From positions 592,919 through 656,918 of the forward strand of contig VLTN01000011.1 of the NCBI GenBank assembly GCA_008330645.1: DNA of 64,000 nucleotides. Reading direction: 5' to 3'. A program made the translations under genes and the position numbers. This document shows, one piece after another, positions 1-10,607 of this stretch (position 1 is the stretch's first letter; every line of letters starts with the position of its first letter). Below the pieces are notes generated by a model, which did no database searches, was not told the origin of the DNA, and worked only from the letters and a program-made list of their open reading frames with translations. The stretch comes from Cafeteria roenbergensis. Lineage: Eukaryota > Sar > Bigyra > Bicosoecida > Cafeteriaceae.

Positions 1-2193
1 CACCCCCCATGCGGCCCACTCGACCCAGGCCACCGTCTCTGGGAAGGCCACCCCGGCCTCGGGCTCGTTGCCGCACATCTCGGCCGCTGGCGGGCACTCC
101 AGGGCACCGGTGAAGCCCGCAATGGAGAGCCGGCCGCCCTCGGGCGGGCACGCGTACCAGGAGGCAGCGCCCGTGAGCGCGCTGCGCACGCTGACCTGGA
201 GGCGGGAGGCGGACACGCAGTGCACCCGGTAGCAGAGCCCGACGAACACGCCGGGGCCGCCGCTGGCGCTGCCCCCCGTCAGGCCCTGCGTGAACTCGGC
301 CAGCGAGGAGGACAAGCACCGGCAGCTCTCGCACTGCTCCTGCCCGCCCAGCCGCGCCGCGGCGTCGTCGGCCGCCTGGGCGCTGAGGTCGGAGAGGCGC
401 CGCCTGGTCCCGCTTCCTGCCGCGACCAGGCTGTTGTTCCCGCTGCCCGTGCCGGCCGAGCCGGACCCGCCGTCCCCAGCGTCCAGGCACGACCAGAAGC
501 CCTGGTACACCGGCGCGAAGTCCATTGCAGACGAGAAGCCGCCGGTGCGGCCCGGGTTGGCGGAGGCCAGCTGGGTGGCCTGCTGCGCCCCCTCGAGGGT
601 GGGGAAGGGCCGCATCCAGGACGGGATGCCGCAGGAGCCCGCGTCGCACGCGTCGTTGCGCACGTCCGAGCACACCGCCGTGCCGGTCGCAGAGTCCCAC
701 CGCCCGCACGTGACCTCCCCGCTGCTGGCCAGGTCCCACACGGGGTTCACCACGCAGATGGCGCGCTGCTTGCGGTCCGGGGTGCAGCCGAGCTGCTGCG
801 AGCGCTCGCACAGGTACTGGCTTGGCCACGACGCCGACGGCTTGCCGAGCACGAACGGACACCCCTGGCCGCGGCCCCACGCGCCAGTGAGCGACTCGCG
901 GGACCGGGGCCGGGCCAGCGCCGCCGCCCCCGCCGCCTGCGCCTCCATAACGGCCGTGGTGGGGAACACGAGGCCGGTGAGGCCGCCGCCCGCCTGCACA
1001 GCGGGGTTGGGCTCTGCCGGCACCATGCGGCGCGGCGCGGCGCCGTAGTCCGGGACATAGTACTGGTGCGTGTCCTCCAGGAAGGCGAGCGTGAAGGCAG
1101 AGAGCAGCGCGTCGCCGGACCCCGCTCCGTACGCCATGAGCTCCGGGCCGGTCACCCGGGCCTCCCAGTGGCTGCCTTTGCCCAGCGGCTGGTCCTCCAG
1201 CGGCAGGCCCGGCAGGCTGTCGCACCCGAAGTGTGCCCGCGCGAGGCTCTGCACCCGGGGGGTGACGATGAACGTCCCGGGCACCGGCACCGAGTCGCTC
1301 ACTCGCTGCACCACCTGGAACACGGTGTCGTCCGCAGCCGGGGCGCCCGTGGCGAAGTCCCGGAAGGCGGCCGACGGGGCCATGCCGCCCAGGACGTGGA
1401 CCAGCTCATGCAGAGCCGTCTGCCGCTGCGTCGCCAGCGCCAGCGGCCGGCTGGCGGCGTCTGCCGGGTCAAACGCCGCCGGCACCAGGTTGACCTCCCC
1501 GACGACGCAGCGGCCCCACTGGTCCCTCCCAAGGCACTTGGCGAAGCCGGCGATGGGCTCGCCGTCGACCGGCCTGGCCGTCAGCAGCACAATCAGGTCC
1601 GAGGGCGCGGTGGTCGGCGACTCTGGCAGGCCCGCTGCGGTGGCCATGCTGTCGGGCATCACGACACCGGGGTCCGCGACCCGCCTGACGTGAAGTGTCG
1701 CCTGCACTTGCTCCACGGCCCACTCCATGGCTGCCTTGATGCCGCGGGCTCGCGCCGAGTTGGCTGGGACGGCGTCGGCGGCCGTGCAGGAGATCTCGCG
1801 TCGTCCTCCGGAGCACCGGCCCGCTTGGATGCTCGAGGACGAGCACGCCACGGAAACGGTGCCTGACGCGGCATCGCACGCGAAAGGCGGGCTCGCGGCA
1901 GCGTCGACCCCGTCAAGCAGCGTTGACACGAGCGCGACTCGAATCGCCCCGCTGTCCGCCGATGCGTTAGCCGGCTCCCAGACAGACGAGCTTGAACCGC
2001 CGCCCGTGGACTGCAGCTCACGGCCGCCACGGGGGCCATTGCGCCTGTAGCGCAGCGGAAGCAGCTGCTGGAGAGACGCAGAACCGTCGGGATGGTCGGG
2101 GTGGCCCACGCCGCAGCTCATGTGCCCAAGCGACAGGGGGGCAGCCACAAGCAAGAGGAGGCCGACAAAGAGGCATCTCCCCAGCCAGCGCAT
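1..2193 (-). CDS. Secreted leishmanolysin-like (M8) zinc metallopeptidase, 3' end outside window
   Basis: One uninterrupted frame of 731 codons runs off the left edge, so the C-terminus is missing. The start at 2193 gives a short basic head followed by a hydrophobic core (MRWLGRCLFVGLLLLVAAPL), a typical signal peptide, so the product is probably secreted or lysosomal. The zinc site of family M8 is complete: HELVH at residues 262-266, the distant third histidine in GSHWEARVTGPELM (His342), and the Met-turn at about Met353. Between these lies the long insertion that separates leishmanolysins from ordinary metzincins. The C-terminal half is rich in Cys, as in surface or secreted M8 enzymes. No intron is needed. 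The role is inferred to be extracellular or phagosomal proteolysis; GPI anchoring cannot be judged because the end is absent. Confidence 0.9.
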   Translation of the reverse strand, partial: MRWLGRCLFVGLLLLVAAPLSLGHMSCGVGHPDHPDGSASLQQLLPLRYRRNGPRGGRELQSTGGGSSSSVWEPANASADSGAIRVALVSTLLDGVDAAASPPFACDAASGTVSVACSSSSIQAGRCSGGRREISCTAADAVPANSARARGIKAAMEWAVEQVQATLHVRRVADPGVVMPDSMATAAGLPESPTTAPSDLIVLLTARPVDGEPIAGFAKCLGRDQWGRCVVGEVNLVPAAFDPADAASRPLALATQRQTALHELVHVLGGMAPSAAFRDFATGAPAADDTVFQVVQRVSDSVPVPGTFIVTPRVQSLARAHFGCDSLPGLPLEDQPLGKGSHWEARVTGPELMAYGAGSGDALLSAFTLAFLEDTHQYYVPDYGAAPRRMVPAEPNPAVQAGGGLTGLVFPTTAVMEAQAAGAAALARPRSRESLTGAWGRGQGCPFVLGKPSASWPSQYLCERSQQLGCTPDRKQRAICVVNPVWDLASSGEVTCGRWDSATGTAVCSDVRNDACDAGSCGIPSWMRPFPTLEGAQQATQLASANPGRTGGFSSAMDFAPVYQGFWSCLDAGDGGSGSAGTGSGNNSLVAAGSGTRRRLSDLSAQAADDAAARLGGQEQCESCRCLSSSLAEFTQGLTGGSASGGPGVFVGLCYRVHCVSASRLQVSVRSALTGAASWYACPPEGGRLSIAGFTGALECPPAAEMCGNEPEAGVAFPETVAWVEWAAWGV

Positions 2194-2706
2194 GGCGCCC
2201 GAGGTCGGGGGCCAGCGCCGCTGCTTGTCGCCTCGCGTGCTGCTCGAAGGCGTTTCCTTGCCAGCCCGCTCGTGCCCGCGCAGAGCCTCCCTGCCCGCTC
2301 GCGCTCAATCGGGAGCGACGGCGGAGCGAGCGCGCCCGCGGCGGCCCGGCCGACAAAAACTCTGGCGCGCGGCCGGGTGGCCTTTGGCGCAGCTCTTGGC
2401 CGACTGGGAGCGGCTCCACGGCAGTCTGGCCATTGAAACGCACTCGAGCGGCAGCTGTCTCTCGAGTTGGCTGCCTTCGTGTTGGCGGCTCCCGAAAGCG
2501 AACCAAGCATCCGGAGCTCAGGGCGCGGCGAGGCATGGGACAAACGCAACAGCATGCCAGCCCCGGCCCTGATGGGTCGCCTTGTTTGCGGCAGCCTGCG
2601 CCCGGACGAGCTCGCAAGCTGCCACCCAGCTGCAACACACTGCCGCCTGCAGAGCACGGAGAGGGCAAACCGGGCAGTCGCCTCGTCGGCACAGGCCGCT
2701 GCCGCA
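2194..2706. other. Divergent intergenic region, M8 peptidase / RAB5IF
   Basis: About 510 bp separates two divergent start codons, so it must hold both promoters and 5' leaders. It is GC-rich with scattered open frames on both strands, but none shows a recognisable domain or a GTGAG/CGCAG exon. No convincing promoter element was identified. Confidence 0.5.
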
Positions 2707-3627
2707 ATGCTCGGGTTCATCGACTTTGACGCGGCCAAGGCGGGTGCCGAGATCAAGGTGTCCATCGCCAAGGCCAAGTGCCAGTGCGACGAGCGCGGCG
2801 AGCCTTGGGACCAGGTGAGCTGCCGGCCAACAGCCTGCCGCGCCATCCAGCCCGTGCCGCTCGGAAGCGCCCCTCGCACCTCCGCGGCCACCGCGGCCGC
2901 TGCCTTTGAGGAGGAATGCGCGGCGGTTCATGGGCCCAGGGCAGCCCTGGGCCGGACAGTGCGCCGTTCAGCGTTTCTGACGACGAGGCCTTGGCCGCTG
3001 CTTTCGCTTTCGCTCGCAGACCTCCTTCCCGACGCTCCCCGACACCATCTTTTGGGCGAGGCAGGCGCTCGCCCTTGTTGTGGGGCTTGTTTGCGGAGCG
3101 ATCCCCGCCACCGGCTGGTTTGGCATCGGCGCGTGAGTGGCGATTCGACTGCTTGGGCTGGCCAGGGCCGCCACGTGCCGGGGCGGCCTGTGCCACTTGC
3201 TTGCCACGACAGCGACGTCCCACCTCTTTGCCGTCGCAGGTGGGTGCTCCTCGTGGGCCTTCCGACCATCGCGTACACCCAGACGTACATGGACATCGAC
3301 TGGGCTGCGGTTGACGCGGAGCGCGACGACGGCGTGTCCTTCTCCTGGGCCAAGCTGGCGCAGGAGGGCGCCCCGGCTGCGTTTGGGACCTTTTGCGTGA
3401 GCCCCCCTTCGCGGTCGTGGGCGCGCCCGCGCTGGCTGCTCTGGAGCAGCCGAGCCGTGGCGGGCGGCTCGCTGGGCTCGCCAGCGCAGAGCGCTGGGCT
3501 CGCTGTTCGAGCCTGACGCCACATGCCACCCCAGCCCCCTCCGCTTGTTGCGTCCCCTTGCGCCGGCCGCAGCTGGTTTGGGTCCTCACGTTCAACGCAT
3601 TGCACCCCGGCACTGATTACGGGGCCA

Positions 3628-3658
<31 letters not shown>

Positions 3659-3662
3659 CTGA
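2707..3662 (+). CDS. RAB5IF: RAB5IF/OPTI-like membrane protein (Rab5ip family)
   Basis: Four exons, 2707-2814, 3020-3132, 3240-3396 and 3573-3662, encode about 155 residues; all junctions keep frame and are GTGAG/CGCAG. The assembled protein follows the Rab5ip family (PF07019) order: a hydrophilic N-terminus, DTIFWARQALALVVGL as first membrane segment, a second after ATGWFGIGA, the YTQTYMDID loop, and a last hydrophobic segment ending LTFNALH. In animals RAB5IF partners TMCO1 in the ER multipass translocon and has also been linked to respirasome assembly. EMC6 is in the same family but is shorter and lacks the long first exon. The C-terminus ends in a run of about ten alanines from a GCG repeat, probably an expansion. 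It converges on the next gene. Confidence 0.8.
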
Positions 3663-4074
3663 GCGACGTGTCTCTGCGGCCACAGGCTGCGCGCGGCCCA
3701 GCATCAGCTACACGGCGAGTGCCGTGGTCACGGCGGCTGTGCTGCGGAAGCAATGTGCTGATTGCCGTCCGAATGGAGATCGCAACGCGGGGCAGCCCAG
3801 CTTGTCCAGCCGGCACGATTGCTCGCTTGAGGACCAAGCATCGCGCAAGCATGACAGAACCACGCAAACGGGCACGCGCAATGAGAGCAACACGCAAGCG
3901 TGCATGCGCAAGCATGGTAAAAACACGGTAGCGTGCAGGGGCGCGCACTGGAGGGCCGCACGCGCCAGAGGGCGCTGCTGGGCCACAAGCTCCAGTCGCG
4001 TCTGCGCCGGCCGCCGCTCAATTCGATAAAGGGCGACGCGCGAGCCGGCCGCGCCCGCCGGACAGGCCGTTGCA
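3663..4074. other. Convergent 3' region with TG-rich tract on minus strand
   Basis: This gene-free stretch separates the 3' ends of RAB5IF and the ankyrin/RING gene. Around 3840-3950 the minus strand is rich in TG steps (TGCTTGCGCATGC, TTGCGTGTTGC), resembling the tracts seen after many stop codons here. No other feature is seen. Confidence 0.4.
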
Positions 4075-7000
4075 TCAGGCAGAGAGGTCCGGCCCGGCGT
4101 CTTCTCGCGGGTCCTCCGACGCGGGAGGCTGCTGATGGAACTGGTGACTGCCGAGGCCAGCAGCGGAAGCGGCCGCTGCAGCAGCTGCTGCTGCGCTTCT
4201 GAGGGCGGGGCGGGCGACAGGCGGCTGCCGGACGAACTTGGCCTTGAAGTCGTCGGTGAGCTGGTTGGCGCCGCCGTAGGAGCGGCGCAGCTGGGCCACG
4301 CGGGACAGGGCGAGGACGGCGTCGATGCGGAAGTTGCACACAGGGCAGGCGGTCCGGGGGCGCATAAACTGCACGTAGCGCGCGGCCGCGCGGCGGCTGC
4401 GCGCCTCGCGCATGTCCGCCTCAATGGCCTCCTGCGCGCCGGGGGAGAGCGCCAGGTCGGCTCTGCCGGAGGAAATGGCCATACGCAGGGCGTCGGCGCG
4501 CGTTTTCGCGGCGCGCTCCAGCTGGTCCGCCTGCATGAGGCTCCGCTCCGCATCGTGGCGCTCCGCCGTGGCGCTGGCCACCGACATGATGCGGTGGCGC
4601 GCAGCGCACTCGCTGCACATGCAGCAGTGGTCGCAGGGGATGGCAACGAGCGACGCCGGGTTGGCCTCGCAGATGGGGCAGGTCGGAAGGGCCACCTCCT
4701 GCGCGTCCAGCAGCGCCGGGCGCGGGCTGCTCGGTCGCACGTCTTCCCGCATCGCCATGTGCAGGCGCTGCCCGCGGGCCTCGGCATTCGCGATGGCGTC
4801 CGCTGCGAAGGCGCGGATCCGGAACGGCTCCTGCTCCACGTAGAGGCGCACCTTGCCCAGGTAGTTGCGGTCGCGGCGCGACTTGTCAACGGTCATGCGA
4901 GCCGGTGGCGGGGCCGGCGAGTCCCCAGAGTCGTCGTCGTCGTCCATGTCGTCGTCGGACGAGCCAGGCGAGGCGAGCGCCGCGCTCTCCTTGGCAGCAA
5001 AGGGCGGCGGGCTGCGCGACGGGAGGCCCGGGGGCGCCGCGCCCTTGCTCTTGGCATCGGAGGGGTGCTTCCGCAATGCGTCGCCAGTCTCGGAGGAGGT
5101 GTGGAGCGACTCTGCGTGGCCCGTGCCCGCGGCTGCGGAGAGCTTGCACCCCGGCCGGCCCGGCGAGGCGGCCCGCCTCACGCGTACAGCACTCCCGGGG
5201 CCTGCCGGCGGCGCGACGCCCTGGCGCGAGGAGGGGCTCTTCGCCACGGCGGAGCGGCCAATTCCCAGCGGCTGCAGGCTCGAGGCTGCGCGCGCCGGGC
5301 CGTCGGCAACGCTCAGGCCGCCCGTGCGGGACCCCCCCGGTGAGTCTTGGCCTCTGCTCTCCATGCCAGTCTCCACCGCCGCGCTCACCAGTCTCCCCGT
5401 GGCGAGGGCTGGCGACTTGCTGGCCGCCTCCACATCGGCGCTCTCCTCCGCGTTGGACCTGGCGCGGTTCTTGATGGGCGCAGGGGCAGGGGCGTGGACG
5501 CGAAGGGCAGAGCCGCGCACCATCCCGCCCGCCATCGGGGCGCTGGCCCCTGCGCCAGGCACCTGTTTGGTGCGCGCGATTCCGGGAGCCACACGTGGCC
5601 GAGATGCGGGGGGCGGCTGGTCGCCCCCGCGGCCCAGGCAGCACGCGAGCCCCGACCAAAACCCGGGCCGCCGCTGCTCCGCCAGGCCCACCACTCCGTC
5701 GCGGCCCGTTGTCGGTGCGGCGTCGGTGGGCAGCGCGGGCATGCGGCCGCGAGCTTTGGCGTCTTCCCTGCCTGCGGACTGGCCCGGCGCGAGGTCCACC
5801 GCGCTTCCACGCACGGGAATGCCAGCAAGAAACGTGCGACTCGGTGAGTACGCCTGCACGGCGCTGGCGCCGTACCTGCCAACGGCCCCGCCGGCGCTGC
5901 GAGCGCTGCTCTGGGCCAGAACCCCTGGCGTTGGTTGAGCGTCCGGCGCGCGGCCCCCTCTGGCGCCGCCGCTCGGAGCGGGGCTTTTCCCCAGGTCCAC
6001 AACCGCAGCACTCCCGGTCTCTTCGCCACCGCGACAGGCTCGCCTTGCAGGCACGCTCGACGGAGCGCAGCACGGAGCGTAGCCGCTCGAGCCGGGCTGT
6101 CCAAAACGCTGGCGGCCCGTTGCAAGCCACGAAGGCTCACAGACACGAACCCACTGGGCTGGGGGGGGTGACGCCCAGTGAGCCAGCGGCTGCCTCTCGG
6201 GGGTGGTCGGTGGGGCGACGCTGGGCGCTGTCGACATGGGCTCATTGCCCGCGCCCGCCGAGTCTTGGCAGCTGGCGGCTTGGTACGCACGCGAAAACGT
6301 AACCGAGGCCAGAGCTTGTGCCATGGCGCCGACGCACACCCCACCGGCTGCGTTGGCGTAGTCTTGCGGAGTCCTCCCGGCCGAGTCGGTCGAGAGTGCG
6401 TTCGCGCCGGCCGCAAGCAGCGGCCCGAGGAGCCGCGCGCACTCGGCGTCCATGGCAGCCAGGTGCAGGGGCGTAGCTCCCGCTGGATTCCTCGCGAAGA
6501 CCTCTTTGGCTCCGCGTTTGGTGCTGATGCGCTTCAACGCGGCATCGACTTGAGCAGCCTCCACAAGCGCCAGCAGCGAGAGCCGCGCCCTTGCGCCGCC
6601 GCCCCGCACCCTCGGGGGCAACGACGACCAGCAAGATCCTGTGCGCGGCGGGCTCCGGGTTGGCGAGCTGCTGGGGCGCGAGCCGCCCTCCGCCTCGCGC
6701 TCGCGGCGCCCCGCCGAGAAGCGCGCCCGAGCAACGCGCGCGTGCCAGCCCAAGAGCGGAGTGGCGGAGCTGTGTTCGCAAGCCCGGCGCCGGGGGGACC
6801 GGGAGCTCTCTGCGCTGAGCAGGCCACGTTGCGGCTGCCCAGCGCGGGCGCGAGAGTCGGGCGTGGACAGCGGCAGCGGTTGTAGCCTGCCGCTGCCGAC
6901 GACCGAAAGTGTTCTTGGCTGGTCTTGGTCCCACGGGCGGCTGAGCGGCGCGAGCCGCCCCCCAGGGTGCAGCCAGGCCACGTGCGGGCTGCCGTGGAGG

Positions 7001-7823
7001 GGAGAGGGCGCCTTGCGCTCGCCCAGCCGGCAGGGGGGGCGGCCGGCTGAGGCCATGTCAAGAGCGTGGTTGCGGGCCCTGCCGCGCTTGTCGCCTGCGC
7101 CAGCGCCCCTGCTGCTGGCGGGCACCGCTGGCCCCGGCCAAAGTCGAATGAGGGTCCTCGGGGGCCTGCCTGGCAGTCGCGGTCGCTGCGCCGACGGGGC
7201 GGCCTCCGGGAGAGAGTGTGGGCGGCTCGTGACAAGTTGGTGCGTGGTCAGGCGCCGAGTTGCTCAGTTGCGACTCGGTAACGCCGTTCAGACGCTTGCC
7301 GCAGGAGCGCGCGCGCGCCCAAGCCGCGCCCGCTGCGCTGAGGGCAGCCGCAGTCCCGGTGCATCGTTCTCCGTTGGGCCCGCCCCTTCCAGCGCGCGCA
7401 CCCGCGGCGCCGCGAGGGGTCTGCGCGGGAGCTCGGAAACGCGCTCGGCAGCCAGCTTTGATCTCTGTCTCGCTGGCGCTTTCGCGGTCGCACGCGCGGC
7501 GGTCTCCGTGTTGGGCAGCACATCTCAATGCACCAGCCGAGCGGGCGAGGCGGCGGGCGAACGTCGTCCAGTCCGCCAAGCCTGCACATGCGCACCACGG
7601 GGGGTGCGGCAGCTGCGCGGATCAGGGCGACGCGGTTTGGAGAGCTGCACGGCGGCTCGGCTCCCGCGCGCCCAGCGTGCGCTCACGTGCCTCGGTTGTT
7701 CGAAGGGCAGCAGGCCGCTTGCGCGTGCCCCCTCCCGCTTTTGCGGGGCAGCTTTGCGGATGCCCCCGGGGCTCGGCTGCTCACCTCGTCGAGGGCGCGC
7801 GCGACGCCGGCCTGGGCGGACAT
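4075..7823 (-). CDS. Ankyrin-repeat protein with IAP/MGRN-type RING finger
   Basis: The main frame is open from about 7190 down to 4075. The ankyrin part lies near 6570-6310 (motif AGATPLHLAAMDAE). A long low-complexity middle follows. The C-terminus carries a RING: CPIC, then IPCDHCCMCSEC, and after about 70 residues CPVC. Ligand spacing C-x-H-x3-C-x2-C is that of IAP/MGRN-type E3 ligases, so ubiquitin ligase activity is likely, but the gap between the sixth and seventh ligands is far longer than usual. A plausible first exon is 7823-7785 (MSAQAGVARALDE, then GTGAGC). It could join a CGCAG acceptor near 7191 in frame, giving a long low-complexity N-terminus, or an acceptor near 6565, placing it directly before the ankyrins. 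I cannot decide, so the 5' half is uncertain; the RING and ankyrin calls are firm. Confidence 0.65.
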
Positions 7824-7944
7824 TTTGCGCCGGAGCCCAATATTGCCCCAATGACGTCAACATCGCGGTGCGCGGTCGACGGCTGTTCCGGCTCTGCACC
7901 AGCAGATCGCAGCCAGGCGCGCCCACACCTTGCCCATTTTGACC
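7824..7944. promoter_or_regulatory. Candidate bidirectional promoter with CRE palindrome and two CCAAT boxes
   Basis: Only 121 bp separate the proposed start of the ankyrin/RING gene (-) from the ascorbate peroxidase start (+). Within it are CCAAT at 7837-7841, CCAAT at 7848-7852, and the perfect palindrome TGACGTCA at 7852-7859, the classical CRE/ATF bZIP site. This stretch is noticeably more AT-rich than its surroundings. Function is inferred from position and motif only. Confidence 0.5.
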
Positions 7945-8958
7945 ATGGCCGCCGCCGCCACCGCCGCCACCGTGCTCACGGATGCCCAGATCGCCGCCAT
8001 CAAGGCCGACCTGGTCGAGCTGTACAAGAAGACGCCCTGCATGCCGAGTGAGACGCGCAGTGGCGAGCGCCAGCTGGCTGCCACGTCTGCTCTCGGTGCC
8101 CAGCAGCGGCGCCCCGTCACTGCGGCGACCCCGCCCCAGCGCGCCCCAGGGCCGCCCCTCGACCGGCCTACCTCCCGCTCCGACCCGACGCGCCCTTCAA
8201 TCCGCAGTCATGGTGCGCCTCGCGTGGCACGATGCCGGTGAGTTTGCCGCGTGAATCCTCGCGAGCGCGCGCAGCTGGGCCGCCATGTGCCACCCGGCGA
8301 ACGTTCCGCTGCAACTTCCGTCCACCCGTCGAACGGCGCAGGAACGTTCAACGTTAAGGACGGCACCGGCGGCACCAACGCGTCCATCCGCTTCTCCGAG
8401 ATGGCCCACGCCGCCAACTCCGGCCTGAACATCGCCATCGGCCTGCTCGAGCCCATCAAGGCCAAGCACCCGGAGATCTCCAACGCCGACCTGTATCAGC
8501 TCGCCTCCGTTGTGGGCATTGAGTTCGCGGGTGGCCCCGTCATCCCCTTCCGCAGCGGCCGCAAGGACGCCACCGCCGAGGAGTGCGTCGAGGACGGCCG
8601 CCTGCCGGACGCCACCAAGGCCGCGGACCACCTCCGCGACGTGTTCTACCGCATGGGCATGAACGACCAGGAGATCGTGGCCCTGTCCGGCGCCCACTGC
8701 CTCGGCGCGGCCCACAAGGACCGCTCCGGCTTCGACGGGCCCTGGACCGAGGACAAGCTCAAGTGGGGCAACGACTACTTCGCCAACATCATCGCCGGCG
8801 GCAAGGAGGGCCTCCTCCTCCTTCCCTCCGACAAGGCCCTGTTCGAAGACGAGAAGATGCGCCCCTTCGTGGAGAAGTACGCGGCCGACCTTGAGGCGTT
8901 CAACACCGACTACGTCGCCGCTCACACCAAGCTCAGCGAGCTCGGCTTCTCCGCTTGA
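7945..8958 (+). CDS. APX: Cytosolic-type ascorbate peroxidase
   Basis: Exons 7945-8047, 8208-8237 (only 30 bp) and 8342-8958 encode 249 residues, the usual length of cytosolic APX. Splicing rebuilds the distal haem motif IMVRLAWHDAG, with catalytic Arg, Trp and His; both junctions cut through codons and restore it exactly. The proximal haem His is in ALSGAHCLGAAHKDRSGF, and the Arg after HKD matches the ascorbate-binding Arg of the family. No signal or transit peptide is visible, so a cytosolic location is inferred. It reduces hydrogen peroxide with ascorbate as electron donor. It shares a short upstream region with a divergent ankyrin/RING gene. Cytochrome c peroxidase is the closest alternative, but the substrate-loop Arg and overall length favour APX. 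Confidence 0.93.
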
Positions 8959-9577
8959 CTAGCTCACCCCCAGAACGTGACGGCTGCATTCAAGCGCGCT
9001 TTCGACCGGGCATCGCGACTCTGAGCCGCCGATGCGCTGGCCTGCGCATGCGCAACTATGCTTCCATCCGTTGCTGGGACAAAGGACCTGCTCGACAGCA
9101 GTGGCCGCCGTGGGACTGCACTCGCGTTTGAGCGCCTGCTGCGCCCTCTTCGGGCCGGGCCGCGGGTCACCGCTGCTTCGGCTTTTGTGTGTGCGTGCCA
9201 AGGCGAAGCACATCCCGGCAAAATTGACAAGGTTGCCGCCCGGTCGCGCCGGGCTTCTTCGCTCTGCAATCCTTAAACACCATTCATGCCCTTGGCGGCA
9301 CAGTGAAGCGTCCAGTCCGCCACGCAGGCACACCGCGAGCGCAGCACGAGGCGCCCTCGGCCCGAGCGCAGGGAACGCCAGAGGTGGCGTCGGACCGGCA
9401 CGGCGCAAGTGCAGCCGGAGCCGTCACGAAATTATGGTACGACTGCGAGAGTCACGCAATCAAGCATTCCACAGCACGAATAGGTCATCTCGTGCGAGGT
9501 GAAGCCCCAAAGGGCCGGCTGGAATGACGCGCAAGTGGGCGGGGCGGAGCAGGGGGCGGAGAAGCAGAGACGCTGCC
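8959..9577. other. Convergent intergenic region
   Basis: About 620 bp between the 3' ends of APX and the penta-EF-hand gene. A short TG-rich run (TTTTGTGTGTGCGTGCC) lies near 9183-9199, about 230 bases after the APX stop. The remainder shows no supported gene. Confidence 0.4.
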
Positions 9578-10333
9578 TCAAAGGACTCGCGCTGAAAGGA
9601 CCATGCCCAAGAACTGCTCGTAGGAGATAGTCACAACTGCGCGCAGCGACATGGCGAGGGGCGGACGGCAGAGGGGGCAGCTGAGAGGCAGGACGGCAGC
9701 GGTGCCTCAGCAGCGCGGGGCCGGCGCAAGTGCGCGCCTCCCCCTTCCCTCTCACCTCCGGTAGAGGACGTGTCGTGCGTCCGGAACAGGTTCGTGAACA
9801 GTGTCAGCTCGGACATGGCCTGCAAGTACTCGTCGAAGCCAAGGTTGCCGGTCCGGTCCGCGTCGTAGCTCATCATCATCGCGCCAAGCGTGGCGTCGGA
9901 GAGGCGGTAGCCGAGCGAGGCCACGCAAGTCTTGAACTCAGGAAACGAAATAGTGCCCCTGCGAAGGCGAGCGCCGCTGGGTGGGCGCGCATGGTTGCGC
10001 CACAGGAACCGCAGGCCGGGCGCACGCGGAAATCGGCGCAAGGCCCAAGTCTTTGGCGCGCGCGGCTCACGATCGGTCCGTGTCGTGCGCTTGGAAGTAC
10101 GACGACCAGCTTCCGAGGTATCCCCAAAGCTGGGCAAACTCGTGGTAGCCAATCTCGCCGCTGCGGTCGGTGTCGAAGAGGCGGATCAGCAGCTTGCAGG
10201 TGCGCGTGGCAAATTTCTGGTAGCCGCCGTTCGACAGCGCCGTCTGGAGCTCCTGCCAGCTGATCTGGCCGGACTTGTCGGTGTCGACGGCCATGAACAG
10301 GGCGCCAACGTCGGGGCCACCTGCGGATGCCAT
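9578..10333 (-). CDS. Penta-EF-hand calcium-binding protein (ALG-2/PDCD6 or peflin type)
   Basis: Exons 10333-10071, 9958-9756 and 9636-9578 join in frame (phases 2 and 1) to give 174 residues. Five EF-hand loops are visible in order: DTDKSGQISWQEL, DTDRSGEIGYHEF, DTDRSGTISFPEF (rebuilt across the first intron), DADRTGNLGFDEY, and a degenerate last hand TVTISYEQF that in the family mediates dimerisation. Helix signatures ALSNGGYQKF and LGYRLSDATL match the ALG-2/peflin group closely. The Gly/Pro-rich N-terminal extension of peflin and calpain subunits is absent, so the product is ALG-2-like. Expected role: calcium-dependent adaptor at ER exit sites, ESCRT or membrane repair. Calcium ligands in the first and third loops look intact. 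Confidence 0.88.
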
Positions 10334-10607
10334 TGCTGCGCAAGGGGCGTTCGGGGTGGCGGCCTTGCTGGCCGCAGGCGGCGCAGCGCTCTGCCAGCCG
10401 GCTCTTGGATTGCGCGGGGTGTGGCGGGTTTGGCTGGAGGGCCACGCGCTCGGACCGAAGCCCACGGCTTGCGCAAACTTGCTTCGACTGGCATCGCCGG
10501 GGGCGCGCGGCCTCGTCTCAGGGAGGCACACGACGCGCGATCACTCGCATATCACAGGGTCGGAGCCATTTATGCACACGTGCACTGGCCAGCCGCCAGT
10601 CTGGTGG

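Noticed and set aside
220-1866. 548-codon plus-strand ORF
   Set aside because: It lies opposite the M8 peptidase, whose zinc motif, signal peptide and third histidine are unmistakable on the minus strand; the plus-strand product is compositional noise.
2707-3662. EMC6 identity for the Rab5ip-family gene
   Set aside because: The protein is longer and its loop and C-terminal segments follow RAB5IF rather than EMC6.
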